Part shown: positions 36,311 through 45,780 of the stretch, piece after piece
Layout of the letters: each line of letters starts with the position of its first letter
How positions within the stretch are numbered: the first letter of the stretch is position 1
Assembly (NCBI RefSeq): GCF_014284335.1
Contig: NZ_JACOGF010000005.1
Coordinates: 307,189-371,188, forward strand
DNA from: Undibacterium hunanense
Lineage (GTDB): Bacteria; Pseudomonadota; Gammaproteobacteria; Burkholderiales; Burkholderiaceae_D
DNA: 64,000 nt
Direction of reading: 5' to 3'
The notes under the pieces: generated by a model
What the model was told of the DNA's origin: nothing
Database searches by the model: none
The model's input: the letters and a program-made list of their open reading frames with translations, nothing else
Position numbers and translations under genes: made by a program

Positions 36311-36916
36311 ATGAAAAAGATTGTTATCCTCATTTCTGGTCGTGGCAGCAATATGCAAGCCATCGTTGAAGCAGCCGCAAAACAGCAATGGCCAGCACAA
36401 ATTGCTGCCGTCATCAGCAACCGTGCCGATGCCGGTGGTCTTGATTATGCTGCCAGCCGTGGCATACCAACTGCCGTGGTCGTCAGCAAGCAATTCCCAT
36501 CGCGCGAAGCATTTGATGCCGCCTTGCAGGCAAAGATTGATGAATTTGCCCCGGATCTGGTGGTGCTGGCAGGTTTTATGCGCATACTGACCGCAGGCTT
36601 TGTTGAGCACTATGCCGGCAGGATGTTGAATATTCATCCGTCCCTGTTGCCCAGCTTTATCGGTCTGGCAACCCATCAGCAGGCCATTGATGCCGGGGTT
36701 AAGCTGCATGGTGTGACGGTACATTTTGTGACTGCCGAACTGGATCATGGCCCCATCGTTGCCCAGGCCGCTGTGCCTGTGCTGTACGATGACACCGAAG
36801 ACAGCCTGTCACACCGCGTGCTGGAACAGGAACATCAGATTTATCCACGTGCCGTACTACAATTTGTCGAAGGCAAATTGCGTATAGAAGGCAATCGTGT
36901 CCGCATCACTGATTGA
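36311..36916 (+). CDS. purN: Phosphoribosylglycinamide formyltransferase
   Basis: 201 aa from the ATG at 36311. Transfers a formyl group from 10-formyl-THF to GAR in purine synthesis. Motifs: IVILISGRGSNMQAI (phosphate loop), LAGFMRILTAGFVEHYAGRMLNIHPSLLPSF with catalytic N and H in NIHPSLLP, and HGVTVHFVTAELDHGPIVAQ with the catalytic Asp. A single gene with a 13-bp repeat array downstream. Confidence 0.96.
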   Translation: MKKIVILISGRGSNMQAIVEAAAKQQWPAQIAAVISNRADAGGLDYAASRGIPTAVVVSKQFPSREAFDAALQAKIDEFAPDLVVLAGFMRILTAGFVEHYAGRMLNIHPSLLPSFIGLATHQQAIDAGVKLHGVTVHFVTAELDHGPIVAQAAVPVLYDDTEDSLSHRVLEQEHQIYPRAVLQFVEGKLRIEGNRVRITD

Positions 36917-36924
36917 TGTATCGC

Positions 36925-36989
36925 AGTCAGTCAGCGTAGTCAGTCAACATAGCCAGTCGACGTAGTCAGTCAACTTAGCCAGTTAATAT
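36925..36989. repeat. Tandem repeat behind purN, exact period 13
   Basis: Units AGTCAGTCAGCGT, AGTCAGTCAACAT, AGCCAGTCGACGT, AGTCAGTCAACTT and AGCCAGTTAATAT start at 36925, 36938, 36951, 36964 and 36977. The first unit is 9 bases behind the stop codon; TAG spans each unit junction except the last pair. Confidence 0.9.
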
Positions 36990-36995
36990 TAGTAG

Positions 36996-37072
36996 TGGGA
37001 TCTACGCAAAGTTGTCACAACCAGGGGCGGTAACGCCGCTGTGGCTGCTTTGTGTCAGTCCCAAATGGTAAC
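36996..37072. repeat. Possible degenerate copy of the palindromic element
   Basis: GGGATCTACGCAAAG and the inverted CTTTGTGTCAGTCCC match loosely (10 of 15). The centre is GGGCGGTAACGCCGCT instead of GTACTAAAGTAC. Confidence 0.4.
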
Positions 37073-37113
37073 AAGACCCATCCGGGTCATATCAGCATAT
37101 AGAAGGAAGCAGC

Positions 37114-38373
37114 ATGAGATTACCTCCAGCCATTCTCGTCAACACGGAAGAAGTATTGCGTGAGATTTTGCGTTTTACCGGTCCGGCAGATGGCACCTTG
37201 TCGCGTTATTTTCGTGATCACCCACGCCTGGGTTCACGTGAACGCGGCGTGATTGCGGAGGCTATTTATGGCTTGTTGCGCAATAAATCGGTGTACACCA
37301 ATTTTTCTGAATCTGGCATAGGTTCACCCATGCGTCGCCTGAGCCTGCTGGGCCTGGCCGATGCCGTCGGTGTCGATGCCCTGGGTGGCCTGACTGAAGA
37401 TGAAACCGCCTGGCTGCAACGCGTGATGGAAATTGACCGCACGCATCTGCCGCTGACCATGAAGGCCAACCTGCCCGAATGGATATGGACCAAGTTGCTG
37501 GAACGCTTTGGTGAAGAAGATGCGCTGAAGCTGGCCATTTCACTCAATACCCCGGCTCCGCTGGACTTGCGGGTCAACACCATCAAGGGTGACCGCGATA
37601 CTGTTATCGCCTCTTTGGCGCAGGCGCCCATCATTGCTGAACCTACACCGTATTCCAGCACGGGTTTGCGTGTAATAAAAAAACCGTCTATTCAAAATTT
37701 GCCACTTTTCAAGGATGGCACGATAGAAGTACAGGACGAAGGCAGCCAGTTGCTGGCTCAACTGGTTGGTGCCAAGCGCGGTGAAATGGTGGCAGATTTT
37801 TGTGCCGGTGCCGGTGGCAAAACCCTGGCACTGGGTGCATTGATGCGCAACACCGGTCGCCTGTATGCCTTTGATATTTCTGAAAAACGTCTGGCCAAGC
37901 TGAAACCGCGCATGGCGCGCAGCGGTTTGTCGAATGTACATCCGGTGGTCATCGCGCATGAAAAAGATGCCAAGATCAAACGTCTGGCAGGCAAGCTTGA
38001 TCGCGTGCTGGTGGATGCACCTTGCAGTGGTCTGGGTACCTTGCGCCGCAATCCCGATGTCAAATGGCGTCAGACACCGGAAGGCGTGGCTGAACTCAAC
38101 GTCAAGCAGGCATCCATCCTCGCCAGTGCTTCACGCATGGTGAAGCCGGGTGGCCGTCTGGTCTATGCTACCTGCAGTATTCTTGATGAAGAAAATGAAG
38201 GCATCGTCCAGGCTTTCCTGGCTGAACACGCTGACTTTACGCTGCTGCCTGCGTCCCAGGTGCTGGCTGAACAAAAAGTCGAACTGGAAATGGGTGACTA
38301 CCTGAAGCTCTATCCGCATCTGCACCAGACTGACGGCTTCTTTGCTGCCATTATGGAACGCAACAAGGTCTGA
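37114..38373 (+). CDS. RsmB/NOP-family RNA m5C methyltransferase
   Basis: 419 aa. N-terminal NusB-like RNA-binding part (about 1-80), then a SAM-dependent methyltransferase: VQDEGSQLLAQLVGAKRGEMVADFCAGAGGKTLALGALM is motif I. The two catalytic Cys motifs are DAPCSGLGTLRRNPDVKW and YATCSILDEENE. It probably methylates a cytosine of 16S rRNA. AGAAGGAAG precedes the start. It is followed by the MscS gene after a 69-bp gap holding a hairpin (CATCCCTG / CAGGGATG). Confidence 0.93.
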   Translation: MRLPPAILVNTEEVLREILRFTGPADGTLSRYFRDHPRLGSRERGVIAEAIYGLLRNKSVYTNFSESGIGSPMRRLSLLGLADAVGVDALGGLTEDETAWLQRVMEIDRTHLPLTMKANLPEWIWTKLLERFGEEDALKLAISLNTPAPLDLRVNTIKGDRDTVIASLAQAPIIAEPTPYSSTGLRVIKKPSIQNLPLFKDGTIEVQDEGSQLLAQLVGAKRGEMVADFCAGAGGKTLALGALMRNTGRLYAFDISEKRLAKLKPRMARSGLSNVHPVVIAHEKDAKIKRLAGKLDRVLVDAPCSGLGTLRRNPDVKWRQTPEGVAELNVKQASILASASRMVKPGGRLVYATCSILDEENEGIVQAFLAEHADFTLLPASQVLAEQKVELEMGDYLKLYPHLHQTDGFFAAIMERNKV

Positions 38374-38442
38374 TCACCTGCATCCCTGACCACGATCCAA
38401 CAGGGCAGGGATGCACCCCAAATTCACTCTTGAGCACGCACC

Positions 38443-39741
38443 ATGAGCACGCCACTACTCGCCAGTTTATTGTCTGATTTATCGAATGATGTGGGCCAGC
38501 CGGATTTTTACTGGCAGGTGGCGGTGGTACTGTTTTGCTTCGGCCTGGCCTGGACCCTGTCACGTGCGTTCTGGCGCAGCATGGCACCGAAGGAAAGCGA
38601 CCCTGAAGACGTCAAGCTGAGAGTACAAAACTTCCCACGGGTGCTGTCGCCGATACTGTCCCTGGTCTTCATACTGATCGCCAAAGTGATTTTGGGTAAA
38701 TGGCAGCATACACATTTGCTGTCGCTGTTAATCCCCATCATAGGTTCACTGGCGCTGATACGTGTTGGCTTTTACATCGTGCGCCGCACATTTGCCCGTG
38801 ACGGTTATATCGGCAATCTGCTGGCGGTATTTGAAAAGCTGTTTGCCGGTCTGGTCTGGCTGGGTGTGGTCCTGCATTTCACCGGCTTGTGGCAGGAACT
38901 GTTTACCGCCCTTGAGGATATTACCCTGCCGATGGGCAAGAACAAGGTATCCATACTCACCATCCTGCAGGCGTTGACGTCGGTAGTGGTGACGGTGGTG
39001 GTGGCGATGTGGGCCAGCGCGGCGCTGGAAGCACGCCTGATGCAATTGCCCAATGCGCATACCTCGCTCAAAGTGGTGCTGTCGCGTGTCGGCCGGGCCG
39101 TGCTGATCTTGCTGGCCATCCTCATCAGCCTGACTCTGGTTGGCATTGACCTGACCGTACTGTCGGTATTTGGCGGTGCGCTGGGCGTTGGCCTGGGCTT
39201 TGGCCTGCAAAAAATCACCAGCAGCTATGTGTCCGGCTTCATCATCCTGCTGGACCGCAGCATGTCCATTGGTGACATGATCACCGTCGATAAATTCAGC
39301 GGACGCGTCACCCAGATCAATACCCGTTACACCGTACTGCAGGGCCAGGACGGCGGCGAATCGGTGATCCCGAATGAAATGCTGGTGTCGAGTCCGGTAC
39401 AGAATTATTCCCTCAGCGACCGCACCGTGGCCATGTGGACTGACATGACGGTGGATTACCAGACCGATCTTGACAAGATTTTACCCCTGCTGGGCGAAGC
39501 CGCTGCTAAAGTGGAGCGGGTTTGTAGTGACCCGGCACCGTCCGCCTATCTGATGAAGTTTGGCGCTGACGGCTTCGAGCTTCGCGTCGGCTTTTGGATC
39601 AGTGACCCTGAAAACGGTCGCTCCAGTGTGATGTCCGGTGTTAACCGTGCCTTGTGGCAAATTTTGCAGGAACAGGAAGTCATCCTCCCCTATGCACACA
39701 GGGTTATCACCTTAATTAACAATCCACCTCAAGAAACTTGA
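38443..39741 (+). CDS. MscS-family mechanosensitive channel
   Basis: 432 aa. Several membrane helices in the N-terminal half, then the pore helix and beta domain typical of MscS: LTVLSVFGGALGVGLGFGLQKITSSYVSGFIILLDRSMSIGDMITVDKFSGRVTQINTRYTVLQGQDGGESVIPNEMLVSSPVQNYS. Opens under membrane tension to release solutes on osmotic downshift. The last codons and the stop form a short hairpin (CCTCAAG-AAA-CTTGAGG, 39726-39742). Confidence 0.94.
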   Translation: MSTPLLASLLSDLSNDVGQPDFYWQVAVVLFCFGLAWTLSRAFWRSMAPKESDPEDVKLRVQNFPRVLSPILSLVFILIAKVILGKWQHTHLLSLLIPIIGSLALIRVGFYIVRRTFARDGYIGNLLAVFEKLFAGLVWLGVVLHFTGLWQELFTALEDITLPMGKNKVSILTILQALTSVVVTVVVAMWASAALEARLMQLPNAHTSLKVVLSRVGRAVLILLAILISLTLVGIDLTVLSVFGGALGVGLGFGLQKITSSYVSGFIILLDRSMSIGDMITVDKFSGRVTQINTRYTVLQGQDGGESVIPNEMLVSSPVQNYSLSDRTVAMWTDMTVDYQTDLDKILPLLGEAAAKVERVCSDPAPSAYLMKFGADGFELRVGFWISDPENGRSSVMSGVNRALWQILQEQEVILPYAHRVITLINNPPQET

Positions 39742-39887
39742 GGTCAGGCAATAAATTTAGTTCTAAAATTGGTGGACATCCTCTAAACCGGCGTACAATG
39801 CCGTCCGATGTCTATAATGGATAAAGGTTGATCGTTTTATGCGAAATCAACCAAGATGCCGTCAATAACCATGGAGTACATGTCATT

Positions 39888-41090
39888 TTGAGCACTTTTA
39901 TCGATACAGTAATGGATTTTCTGTCCAATGGCCTGACCCGGGCTACAGGATGGCAGGTATTTATCTTCACCATGGTCGTGACGCATATCACCATTGCCAG
40001 TGTGACGATATTCCTGCATCGCTGCCAGGCACACCGGGCATTGGAGCTGCACGCCATTCCTAGTCATTTTTTCCGTTTCTGGCTGTGGTTGACGACCGGC
40101 CAGGTCACCAAGGAATGGGCTGCAATTCACCGCAAGCACCATGCCAAATGTGAAACAGAAGAAGATCCGCACAGCCCGGTCACACGTGGTATCAAGAAAG
40201 TCTTGCTCGAAGGTGCAGAACTGTATCGTGCCGAATCCAAAAATCTGGAAACCATGGAAAAATATGGTCATGGCACACCGGACGACTGGATGGAACGTAA
40301 TGTCTATACCCGTTTCAGCTGGCAGGGCGTGGCACTGATGCTGATCATCGACTTCTTCCTGTTCGGTGTGATCGGCGTGACTGTCTGGGCCGTGCAGATG
40401 CTGTGGATACCTATTACTGCTGCCGGCATCATCAACGGTATTGGTCATTACTGGGGTTATCGCAACTATGACTGTACCGATGCGTCGCGTAACATCTTGC
40501 CTATCGGCATTCTGATCGGCGGCGAAGAACTGCACAATAATCACCACACCTTTGGTACATCAGCTAAGCTGTCTTCGAAATGGTATGAGTTCGACATCGG
40601 CTGGCTGTACATACGCTGCATGGAAATCGTTGGTCTGGCCAAGGTCAAGAAAGTGGCTCCGGAACCGAAGTTTGCCGAAATCAAATCCGTGGTCGATCTG
40701 GAAACCCTGCAAGCCGTCATCACCAATCGCTATGACGTGATGGCCAAGTATGCCAAGTCCCTGCGCCGCACCTGGCATGATGAAGTCGCCAGCCTGCGCG
40801 AAAAAGCCATGTTTGAAGCGCACCTGCTGAAGTCCACCAAGAAACTGCTGCAACGCGAGCCAACCAAGCTCGAAGCACCACAACAGCAGCAATTGTCTGA
40901 AGTGCTGGCCCACAGCCGTGCCCTGAAAACCATGCACGACATGCGCGTGGAACTGGGTCTGATCTGGGAACGTTCTACGGTCAGTCGTGAGCAACTGGTA
41001 CAGCAACTGCAAGACTGGTGCGTACGCGCCGAAGCATCCGGCATCCACACCCTGCGTGATTTCTCTTTAAGACTGCGTACTTACGCCTGA
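39888..41090 (+). CDS. Membrane fatty-acid desaturase (delta-9 acyl type)
   Basis: 400 aa from the TTG at 39888 (GGAG at 39873-39876); related proteins start at this point. The three His boxes of di-iron desaturases are complete: HRCQAHR, HRKHHAK and HNNHHTFGTSAKLS. Four membrane segments lie in the first half. The C-terminal ~120 residues are a helical extension (coiled-coil like) not needed for catalysis. Introduces a double bond into membrane acyl chains, with oxygen. Confidence 0.92.
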   Translation: MSTFIDTVMDFLSNGLTRATGWQVFIFTMVVTHITIASVTIFLHRCQAHRALELHAIPSHFFRFWLWLTTGQVTKEWAAIHRKHHAKCETEEDPHSPVTRGIKKVLLEGAELYRAESKNLETMEKYGHGTPDDWMERNVYTRFSWQGVALMLIIDFFLFGVIGVTVWAVQMLWIPITAAGIINGIGHYWGYRNYDCTDASRNILPIGILIGGEELHNNHHTFGTSAKLSSKWYEFDIGWLYIRCMEIVGLAKVKKVAPEPKFAEIKSVVDLETLQAVITNRYDVMAKYAKSLRRTWHDEVASLREKAMFEAHLLKSTKKLLQREPTKLEAPQQQQLSEVLAHSRALKTMHDMRVELGLIWERSTVSREQLVQQLQDWCVRAEASGIHTLRDFSLRLRTYA

Positions 41091-41157
41091 TGCAGCAACA
41101 GCAGTAAGTAGTAGCTGTGGCAAGGCATTCAGCAAACATTGCAACAGGTATTGCATC

Positions 41158-41189
41158 AAAAAAAACGGCACTTCGGTGCCGTTTTTTTT
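41158..41189 (+). terminator. Desaturase terminator
   Basis: Perfect stem AAAAAAAACGGCAC / GTGCCGTTTTTTTT closed by a TTCG tetraloop. Confidence 0.93.
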
Positions 41190-41327
41190 GATCCTCACGA
41201 CCACCGTGCTGGTATCCATGGAGTGCCGTGATTGGGGGGCAATGTCATCAAAGGCTGCCGCCTACTTCATCAGTGTAACTGTGAATCCAATGGGATTGCT
41301 ACGGAAGGATACGAAGGAATACAAATG

Positions 41328-41356
41328 AAAAAGCCCTGCATAGCAGGGCTTTTTTT
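41328..41356. terminator. Terminator of the rpmB-rpmG unit
   Basis: Stem AAAAAGCCCTGC / GCAGGGCTTTTTTT, 19 bp behind the rpmG stop on the reverse strand. Confidence 0.9.
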
Positions 41357-41374
41357 CTGACGCAGAAAGCAAAA

Positions 41375-41542
41375 TTACTTGATTTTGGTTTCTTTGTAGA
41401 TGACGTGCTTACGTGCTTTAGGATCGAACTTCATGATCTCCATTTTTTCAGGCATAGTGCGCTTGTTTTTGGAGGTTGTGTAGAAGTGACCTGTACCAGC
41501 AGTCGATTCCAGCTTGATTTTGTCGCGACCAGATTTAGCCAT
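41375..41542 (-). CDS. rpmG: 50S ribosomal protein L33
   Basis: 55 aa ([20 protein letters not shown]...), too short for the usual ORF cut-off but a full-length L33. It is the form without the zinc-binding Cys pairs (C-minus). It lies 25 bp behind rpmB on the same strand, in the normal rpmB-rpmG order. Confidence 0.97.
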   Translation of the reverse strand: MAKSGRDKIKLESTAGTGHFYTTSKNKRTMPEKMEIMKFDPKARKHVIYKETKIK

Positions 41543-41567
41543 GATATTTTCCTAACTATAGTTTAGC

Positions 41568-41804
41568 TTAAACTTTTTCGCCGCGAGCGCGCAGGTCAGT
41601 CAAAACAGCATCGATGCCGATTTTGTCAATGACGCGCAGACCAGCATTGGACAAGCGCAGAGAAACCCAACGGTTTTCTGATTCTACGAAAAAGCGACGA
41701 TTTTGCAGATTAGGCAAAAAGCGGCGTTTTGTTTTGTTATTAGCGTGGGAAACGTTGTTGCCAACCATTGGCCCTTTCCCAGTCACTTGGCAGACACGTG
41801 CCAT
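41568..41804 (-). CDS. rpmB: 50S ribosomal protein L28
   Basis: 78 aa, [20 protein letters not shown] with the C-terminal [22 protein letters not shown]; the standard L28 length and termini. First gene of the rpmB-rpmG unit, and highly expressed by expectation. Confidence 0.97.
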   Translation of the reverse strand: MARVCQVTGKGPMVGNNVSHANNKTKRRFLPNLQNRRFFVESENRWVSLRLSNAGLRVIDKIGIDAVLTDLRARGEKV

Positions 41805-42067
41805 GTTTAACTCCTCAGTGCATTCCGAAATTGGAAAAACGCAAGTATAAACAAAATTCCATGAATTATCAACGACTTGCGAAAAACAAATGTGTCTTAT
41901 TTAAAAAATTAATTTAACAATTTGATTTTCAGGATGAAAAAGCTGCTACTTTCACAGGCAGTTCACATGCTTTCCGTCTGAAAAGCCCGGTTTTAGCCTT
42001 GCCAGAGGCAGATTATCAGGCAGCGTAGTGCCGCGACAACAAACAGCCTGATTTTCAAGCAATAGCG

Positions 42068-42742
42068 TCAGATCTGCCCATTTTCAGCAAACGAATACAC
42101 TTTGGGATTGGCCACGATGAAGTGATCCAGTACCCGCACATCCACCAGTGCCAGTGCCTGTTTCAGGGTAGTGGTCAGTTGCAGGTCAGCGGAACTGGGT
42201 TCACACGAACCGGAAGGGTGGTTGTGGGCAATGATAATGGCTGCGGCATTGTGCTGGAGTGCGCTTTTGACCACTTCGCGTGGGTAGACGCTGGCGTGAT
42301 TGAGGGTGCCGCGAAACAGTTCTTCGGTCGTGATCAGCCGGTTTTTGACATCCAGGAACAGCACGGCAAAGGATTCATGTGCCTTGCTGCCTATTAATAG
42401 TTGCAGGTATTTCTTGACCGATTGCGGTGACGACAGCGAGGTACTTTCTTGCAACTCTTCAGAAATGGCGCGTTTGGCCAGTTCCAGCACGGCTTGCAAT
42501 TGTGCATATTTGGCGCTGCCCAGGCCATGAATGGCTGAAAATTCGCGGATAGTGGCAGAAAACAGGCCGGATAGAGAGCCAAACTGGCTGATCATGTCGC
42601 GCCCCAGGTCCACTGCGCTTTTGCCTGCCACGCCGGTTCTGAGGAAGACAGCCAGCAATTCGGCATCCGACAGGACGCTGGCCCCGTGTTTGATCAGTCT
42701 TTCTCTTGGTCGTTGTTCTTCCGGCCATTCGTTGATTGCCAT
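42068..42742 (-). CDS. radC: RadC-family JAB1/MPN domain protein
   Basis: 224 aa from the ATG at 42742, with GGAGA upstream; a GTG at 42757 adds five residues. The N-terminal helix-hairpin-helix ([24 protein letters not shown]) precedes the JAB metal site: E in [11 protein letters not shown], then [14 protein letters not shown]. Despite the name, a DNA-repair role is doubtful. It is divergent from slpA, next to rpmB, as is common. Confidence 0.95.
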   Translation of the reverse strand: MAINEWPEEQRPRERLIKHGASVLSDAELLAVFLRTGVAGKSAVDLGRDMISQFGSLSGLFSATIREFSAIHGLGSAKYAQLQAVLELAKRAISEELQESTSLSSPQSVKKYLQLLIGSKAHESFAVLFLDVKNRLITTEELFRGTLNHASVYPREVVKSALQHNAAAIIIAHNHPSGSCEPSSADLQLTTTLKQALALVDVRVLDHFIVANPKVYSFAENGQI

Positions 42743-42858
42743 CCAGGTTTTCTCCACAGAATGCAGGCCCGCAGCCTGATTTATCCAAAGCTGGCTTACA
42801 ATACCAGCTTACCAAGCGTTCTCTTCAAGTTATTGCCTTACTTTCAAAGCTTCATACC

Positions 42859-43314
42859 ATGTCTGCTACCGCCAATCTTACCGTTACCCCCAACGCCTAT
42901 CTGACTTTGCACTACCGCCTAGCTACTCTGGACGGCGAAGACATACTCAGTACCTTTAATGAACGTCCCGCCACATTGCAACTGGGTACGGGCCAACTGG
43001 CACCTGAACTGGAAGCTTCATTGCTGGGACTGGAAGAGGGGTCTCACACCACGCAAGAGCTGGCGCCGGAAAAAGCCTTCGGTCCGCGTAATCCAGAATT
43101 GATACAAAGAGTATCGATGGCTACACTAAAAGAAAATTCGGCATTTGGCGAGCAATATGTGATTGGTGACCTGGTGGAATTTGCCGCACCTGCCGGTGGC
43201 AAGTTTGCCGGTATCCTGCGGGCGCTGGATGATGAAGGTGCGCTGTTTGACTTCAATCATCCGCTCGCTGGCCAGACTGTCTTGTTTGAAACAAAAATCA
43301 TTGGGATACTTTAA
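42859..43314 (+). CDS. slpA: FKBP-type peptidyl-prolyl isomerase (SlpA-like)
   Basis: 151 aa from the ATG at 42859. The start matches SlpA/SlyD-type FKBP proteins (YLTLHYRLATLDGEDILSTF), with LGTGQLAPELEASLLGLEEGSH and an IF insert. No His-rich metal tail, so SlpA rather than SlyD. Catalyses proline isomerisation and acts as chaperone. The pair slpA-ispH is conserved; ispH starts 9 bases behind its stop. Confidence 0.92.
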   Translation: MSATANLTVTPNAYLTLHYRLATLDGEDILSTFNERPATLQLGTGQLAPELEASLLGLEEGSHTTQELAPEKAFGPRNPELIQRVSMATLKENSAFGEQYVIGDLVEFAAPAGGKFAGILRALDDEGALFDFNHPLAGQTVLFETKIIGIL

Positions 43315-43323
43315 TTGACTGCC

Positions 43324-44259
43324 ATGGACAAGGAAATACTATTAGCCCAGCCACGCGGTTTTTGCGCCGGCGTGGACCGTGCCATTGAAATCGTCGAGCG
43401 TGCCTTGCAGCAATTCGGTGCACCCATCTACGTCAGGCATGAAATCGTGCACAACGCCTACGTGGTCAGCGACCTTAAGGCCAAGGGGGCGATATTTATT
43501 GAAGAACTGGATGATGTCCCGTCCGGCAATACCCTGATTTTTTCTGCCCACGGGGTATCGCAAGAAGTGCGCAGGGAAGCCGAAGCCCGTGGCCTGGCGA
43601 TTTTTGATGCGACCTGTCCGCTGGTGACCAAGGTGCATATCGAAGTCGCCAAAATGCGCAAAGAGGGTCGTGAAATCATCATGATAGGTCACCATGGTCA
43701 CCCAGAGGTGGAAGGCACCATGGGCCAGTCCGAAGGTGGCATGTATCTGGTGGAAACCGTGGACGATGTGCAGAAGCTGCAGGTCAATAATGCCGATATG
43801 CTGGCCTTTGTGTCGCAGACCACGCTGTCGGTGGACGATACGATAGAAATCATCGCGGCGCTGAAAACGCGCTTTCCATCCATCAGTGAACCGAAAAAAG
43901 GCGATATCTGTTACGCCACCACCAATCGTCAGGAAGCCGTCAAGTTCATGGCACCACAGGTGGATCTGGTGCTGGTGGTAGGTAGCCCCAACAGTTCCAA
44001 TTCCAACCGTCTGCGTGAAGTGGCTGAAAAGAAAGGCGTGACGGCTTATATGGTCGACAATGCCAGCCAGATCAAGCCCGAATGGCTGGAAGGTCGTCAG
44101 CGCATAGGTGTCACTGCTGGTGCATCAGCCCCCGAAATATTGGTGCAGGAAGTTATCACCAGTCTGCGACAATTGGGTGCGCGCAGCGTGCGTGCACTGG
44201 ATGGGGTAGAAGAAGCAGTGACTTTTCCCATGCCGAAAGGGCTGTCTGCGAAGGTTTGA
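43324..44259 (+). CDS. ispH: 4-hydroxy-3-methylbut-2-enyl diphosphate reductase
   Basis: 311 aa from the ATG at 43324. Last enzyme of the MEP isoprenoid pathway, with a 4Fe-4S cluster. The three cluster Cys are in [26 protein letters not shown] and [14 protein letters not shown]; the acid/base Glu is in [11 protein letters not shown]. Full length and intact. Confidence 0.97.
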   Translation: MDKEILLAQPRGFCAGVDRAIEIVERALQQFGAPIYVRHEIVHNAYVVSDLKAKGAIFIEELDDVPSGNTLIFSAHGVSQEVRREAEARGLAIFDATCPLVTKVHIEVAKMRKEGREIIMIGHHGHPEVEGTMGQSEGGMYLVETVDDVQKLQVNNADMLAFVSQTTLSVDDTIEIIAALKTRFPSISEPKKGDICYATTNRQEAVKFMAPQVDLVLVVGSPNSSNSNRLREVAEKKGVTAYMVDNASQIKPEWLEGRQRIGVTAGASAPEILVQEVITSLRQLGARSVRALDGVEEAVTFPMPKGLSAKV

Positions 44260-44628
44260 CAAGCGAATGTAGCTATGCCCAGGCAGCCTGGGCTTATTTA
44301 TTGACATAATCGTTTACTTATTTGTTTTCTCAAGGAGTTATGTGACCTCTGTTTGATTAATAATTTGTTGCAGCTGTTGTTTTCGATATTTTATTTTGTA
44401 AATACGTGTTTAAGATTGCGGCACTATTCAAATCCGGTCTTTACCGGGCTGATATAGCGTGTATGCTGGTGCGTGGCTGTTGTGGAAAATACGTAGCTTT
44501 CGGTGGCTTTTTTACCACTGCGGCAAGATTCAAACTCTGTATAATCCGGCCCACTTTACTGGTATAACCATTAAGTACAAATATATTACAAAAAGCTTTT
44601 ACCAAAAGTTGCAGAGGAGATTTTAATC
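44260..44628 (+). promoter_or_regulatory. Upstream region of the leader ORF and livH
   Basis: No gene seen. A -10 hexamer TATAAT lies at 44540-44545, without a clear -35; transcription from it would include the short ORF at 44629 and the hairpin at 44703. Confidence 0.45.
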
Positions 44629-44685
44629 ATGTGTATCGATCACGCTATCGTTGCTCCCAATATGATGACGCGCTTGTTTGGATAG
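44629..44685 (+). CDS. 18-codon ORF upstream of livH (possible leader peptide)
   Basis: ATG with GAGGAG nine bases upstream, reading MCIDHAIVAPNMMTRLFG and stop. Behind it, 17 bases on, stands a strong hairpin (44703-44726). Position and layout are those of a leader peptide controlling livHMGF, but the peptide has only two Ile, one Val and one Leu, so classical attenuation by branched-chain tRNA is not obvious. It could also be a translation-coupled small protein. Confidence 0.5.
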   Translation: MCIDHAIVAPNMMTRLFG

Positions 44686-44702
44686 CGCTCGTTCGAATTC
44701 CG

Positions 44703-44726
44703 GCGGCACCCACACCAGGGTGCCGC
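44703..44726 (+). terminator. Hairpin between the leader ORF and livH
   Basis: Perfect 9-bp stem GCGGCACCC / GGGTGCCGC with 6-base loop, followed by TTTCGTTAT. The T-run is imperfect, as in some attenuators. Confidence 0.6.
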
Positions 44727-44839
44727 TTTCGTTATCAGGAATGATTTTTGCTGAACTTTTTTCAGTTGTATTGATAGGTACTCAGTTCATCGCCTGTTTT
44801 TAATCAAAATTCGATTCGTTCATAAGAGAGAAGCAAAAT

Positions 44840-45769
44840 ATGGATACCTTTATCCAACAAATTATTAATGGTCTGGTGTTGGGCAGCATGTATGCGCTGG
44901 TGGCACTCGGTTACACCATGGTGTATGGGGTGCTGAACCTGATTAACTTCGCCCATGGCGATGTATTGATGGTGGGTGCCATGGCTGGCCTGAGTGTCCT
45001 CAAGCTGTTGCAGGCCATCGCACCTGACTTGCCTGGCATCGTCAAGCTGATCATTGCCATCCTGGGTGCCATACCTGTGTGTATTTTCGTCAATGTGGTG
45101 ATAGAACGGGTCGCTTATCGAAAGCTGCGAAATGCACCGCGACTTGCTCCCCTGATTACGGCGATTGGCGTTTCCATTCTGGTGCAGACTTTTGCCATGA
45201 TGCTGTGGGGCCGTAATCCGATTCCTTTCCCATCCGTGATGCCGTCTACGCCGATTGAAGTCGGTGGTGCGGTGATTTCGCAAACCCAGATATTGCTGTT
45301 GTTGCTGGCGACGCTGGCGATGGCTGGCCTGGTACTGCTGGTTGAAAAAACCAAAATGGGCCGCGCCATGCGTGCTACTGCAGAAAACCCGCGTGTTGCC
45401 GGTTTGATGGGGGTTGATTCCAACAAGGTGATCGTGGCGACTTTTGCCATTGGTGCCGCGCTGGCAGCGATTGCCGGTGTGATGTGGGCAGCGAACTATT
45501 CTTCTGCACAGTTTGCGATGGGCTTTGTGCCAGGTCTGAAGGCTTTCTCCGCAGCGGTATTGGGCGGTATCGGCAATATTTATGGTGCGATGGTGGGCGG
45601 TATTGTGCTGGGCCTGATCGAAAGTCTGGGTGCCGGTTATATCGGTGACCTGACTGGCGGCATCCTTGGCAGCCACTATCAGGATATCTTTGCTTTCGTC
45701 GTTTTGATTATCGTACTGACCTTGCGTCCATCCGGCATCATGGGTGAGCGTGTTGCTGATCGTGCGTAA
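44840..45769 (+). CDS. livH: Branched-chain amino acid ABC transporter permease LivH
   Basis: 309 aa with eight membrane segments. Motifs: IINGLVLGSMYALVALGYTMVYGVLNLINFAHGD at the N-terminus and AENPRVAGLMGVDSNKVI in the central loop. With LivM it forms the inner-membrane channel for Leu/Ile/Val or related ligands. First gene of a livHMGF cassette with gaps of 11 bp or less; the periplasmic binding protein is not in this group. Confidence 0.96.
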   Translation: MDTFIQQIINGLVLGSMYALVALGYTMVYGVLNLINFAHGDVLMVGAMAGLSVLKLLQAIAPDLPGIVKLIIAILGAIPVCIFVNVVIERVAYRKLRNAPRLAPLITAIGVSILVQTFAMMLWGRNPIPFPSVMPSTPIEVGGAVISQTQILLLLLATLAMAGLVLLVEKTKMGRAMRATAENPRVAGLMGVDSNKVIVATFAIGAALAAIAGVMWAANYSSAQFAMGFVPGLKAFSAAVLGGIGNIYGAMVGGIVLGLIESLGAGYIGDLTGGILGSHYQDIFAFVVLIIVLTLRPSGIMGERVADRA

Positions 45770-45780
45770 GGAGAAAATCA

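Noticed and set aside
41091..41327. A tRNA or small RNA gene between the desaturase and rpmG
   Set aside because: Apart from the two terminators I could not fold a cloverleaf or find a promoter.
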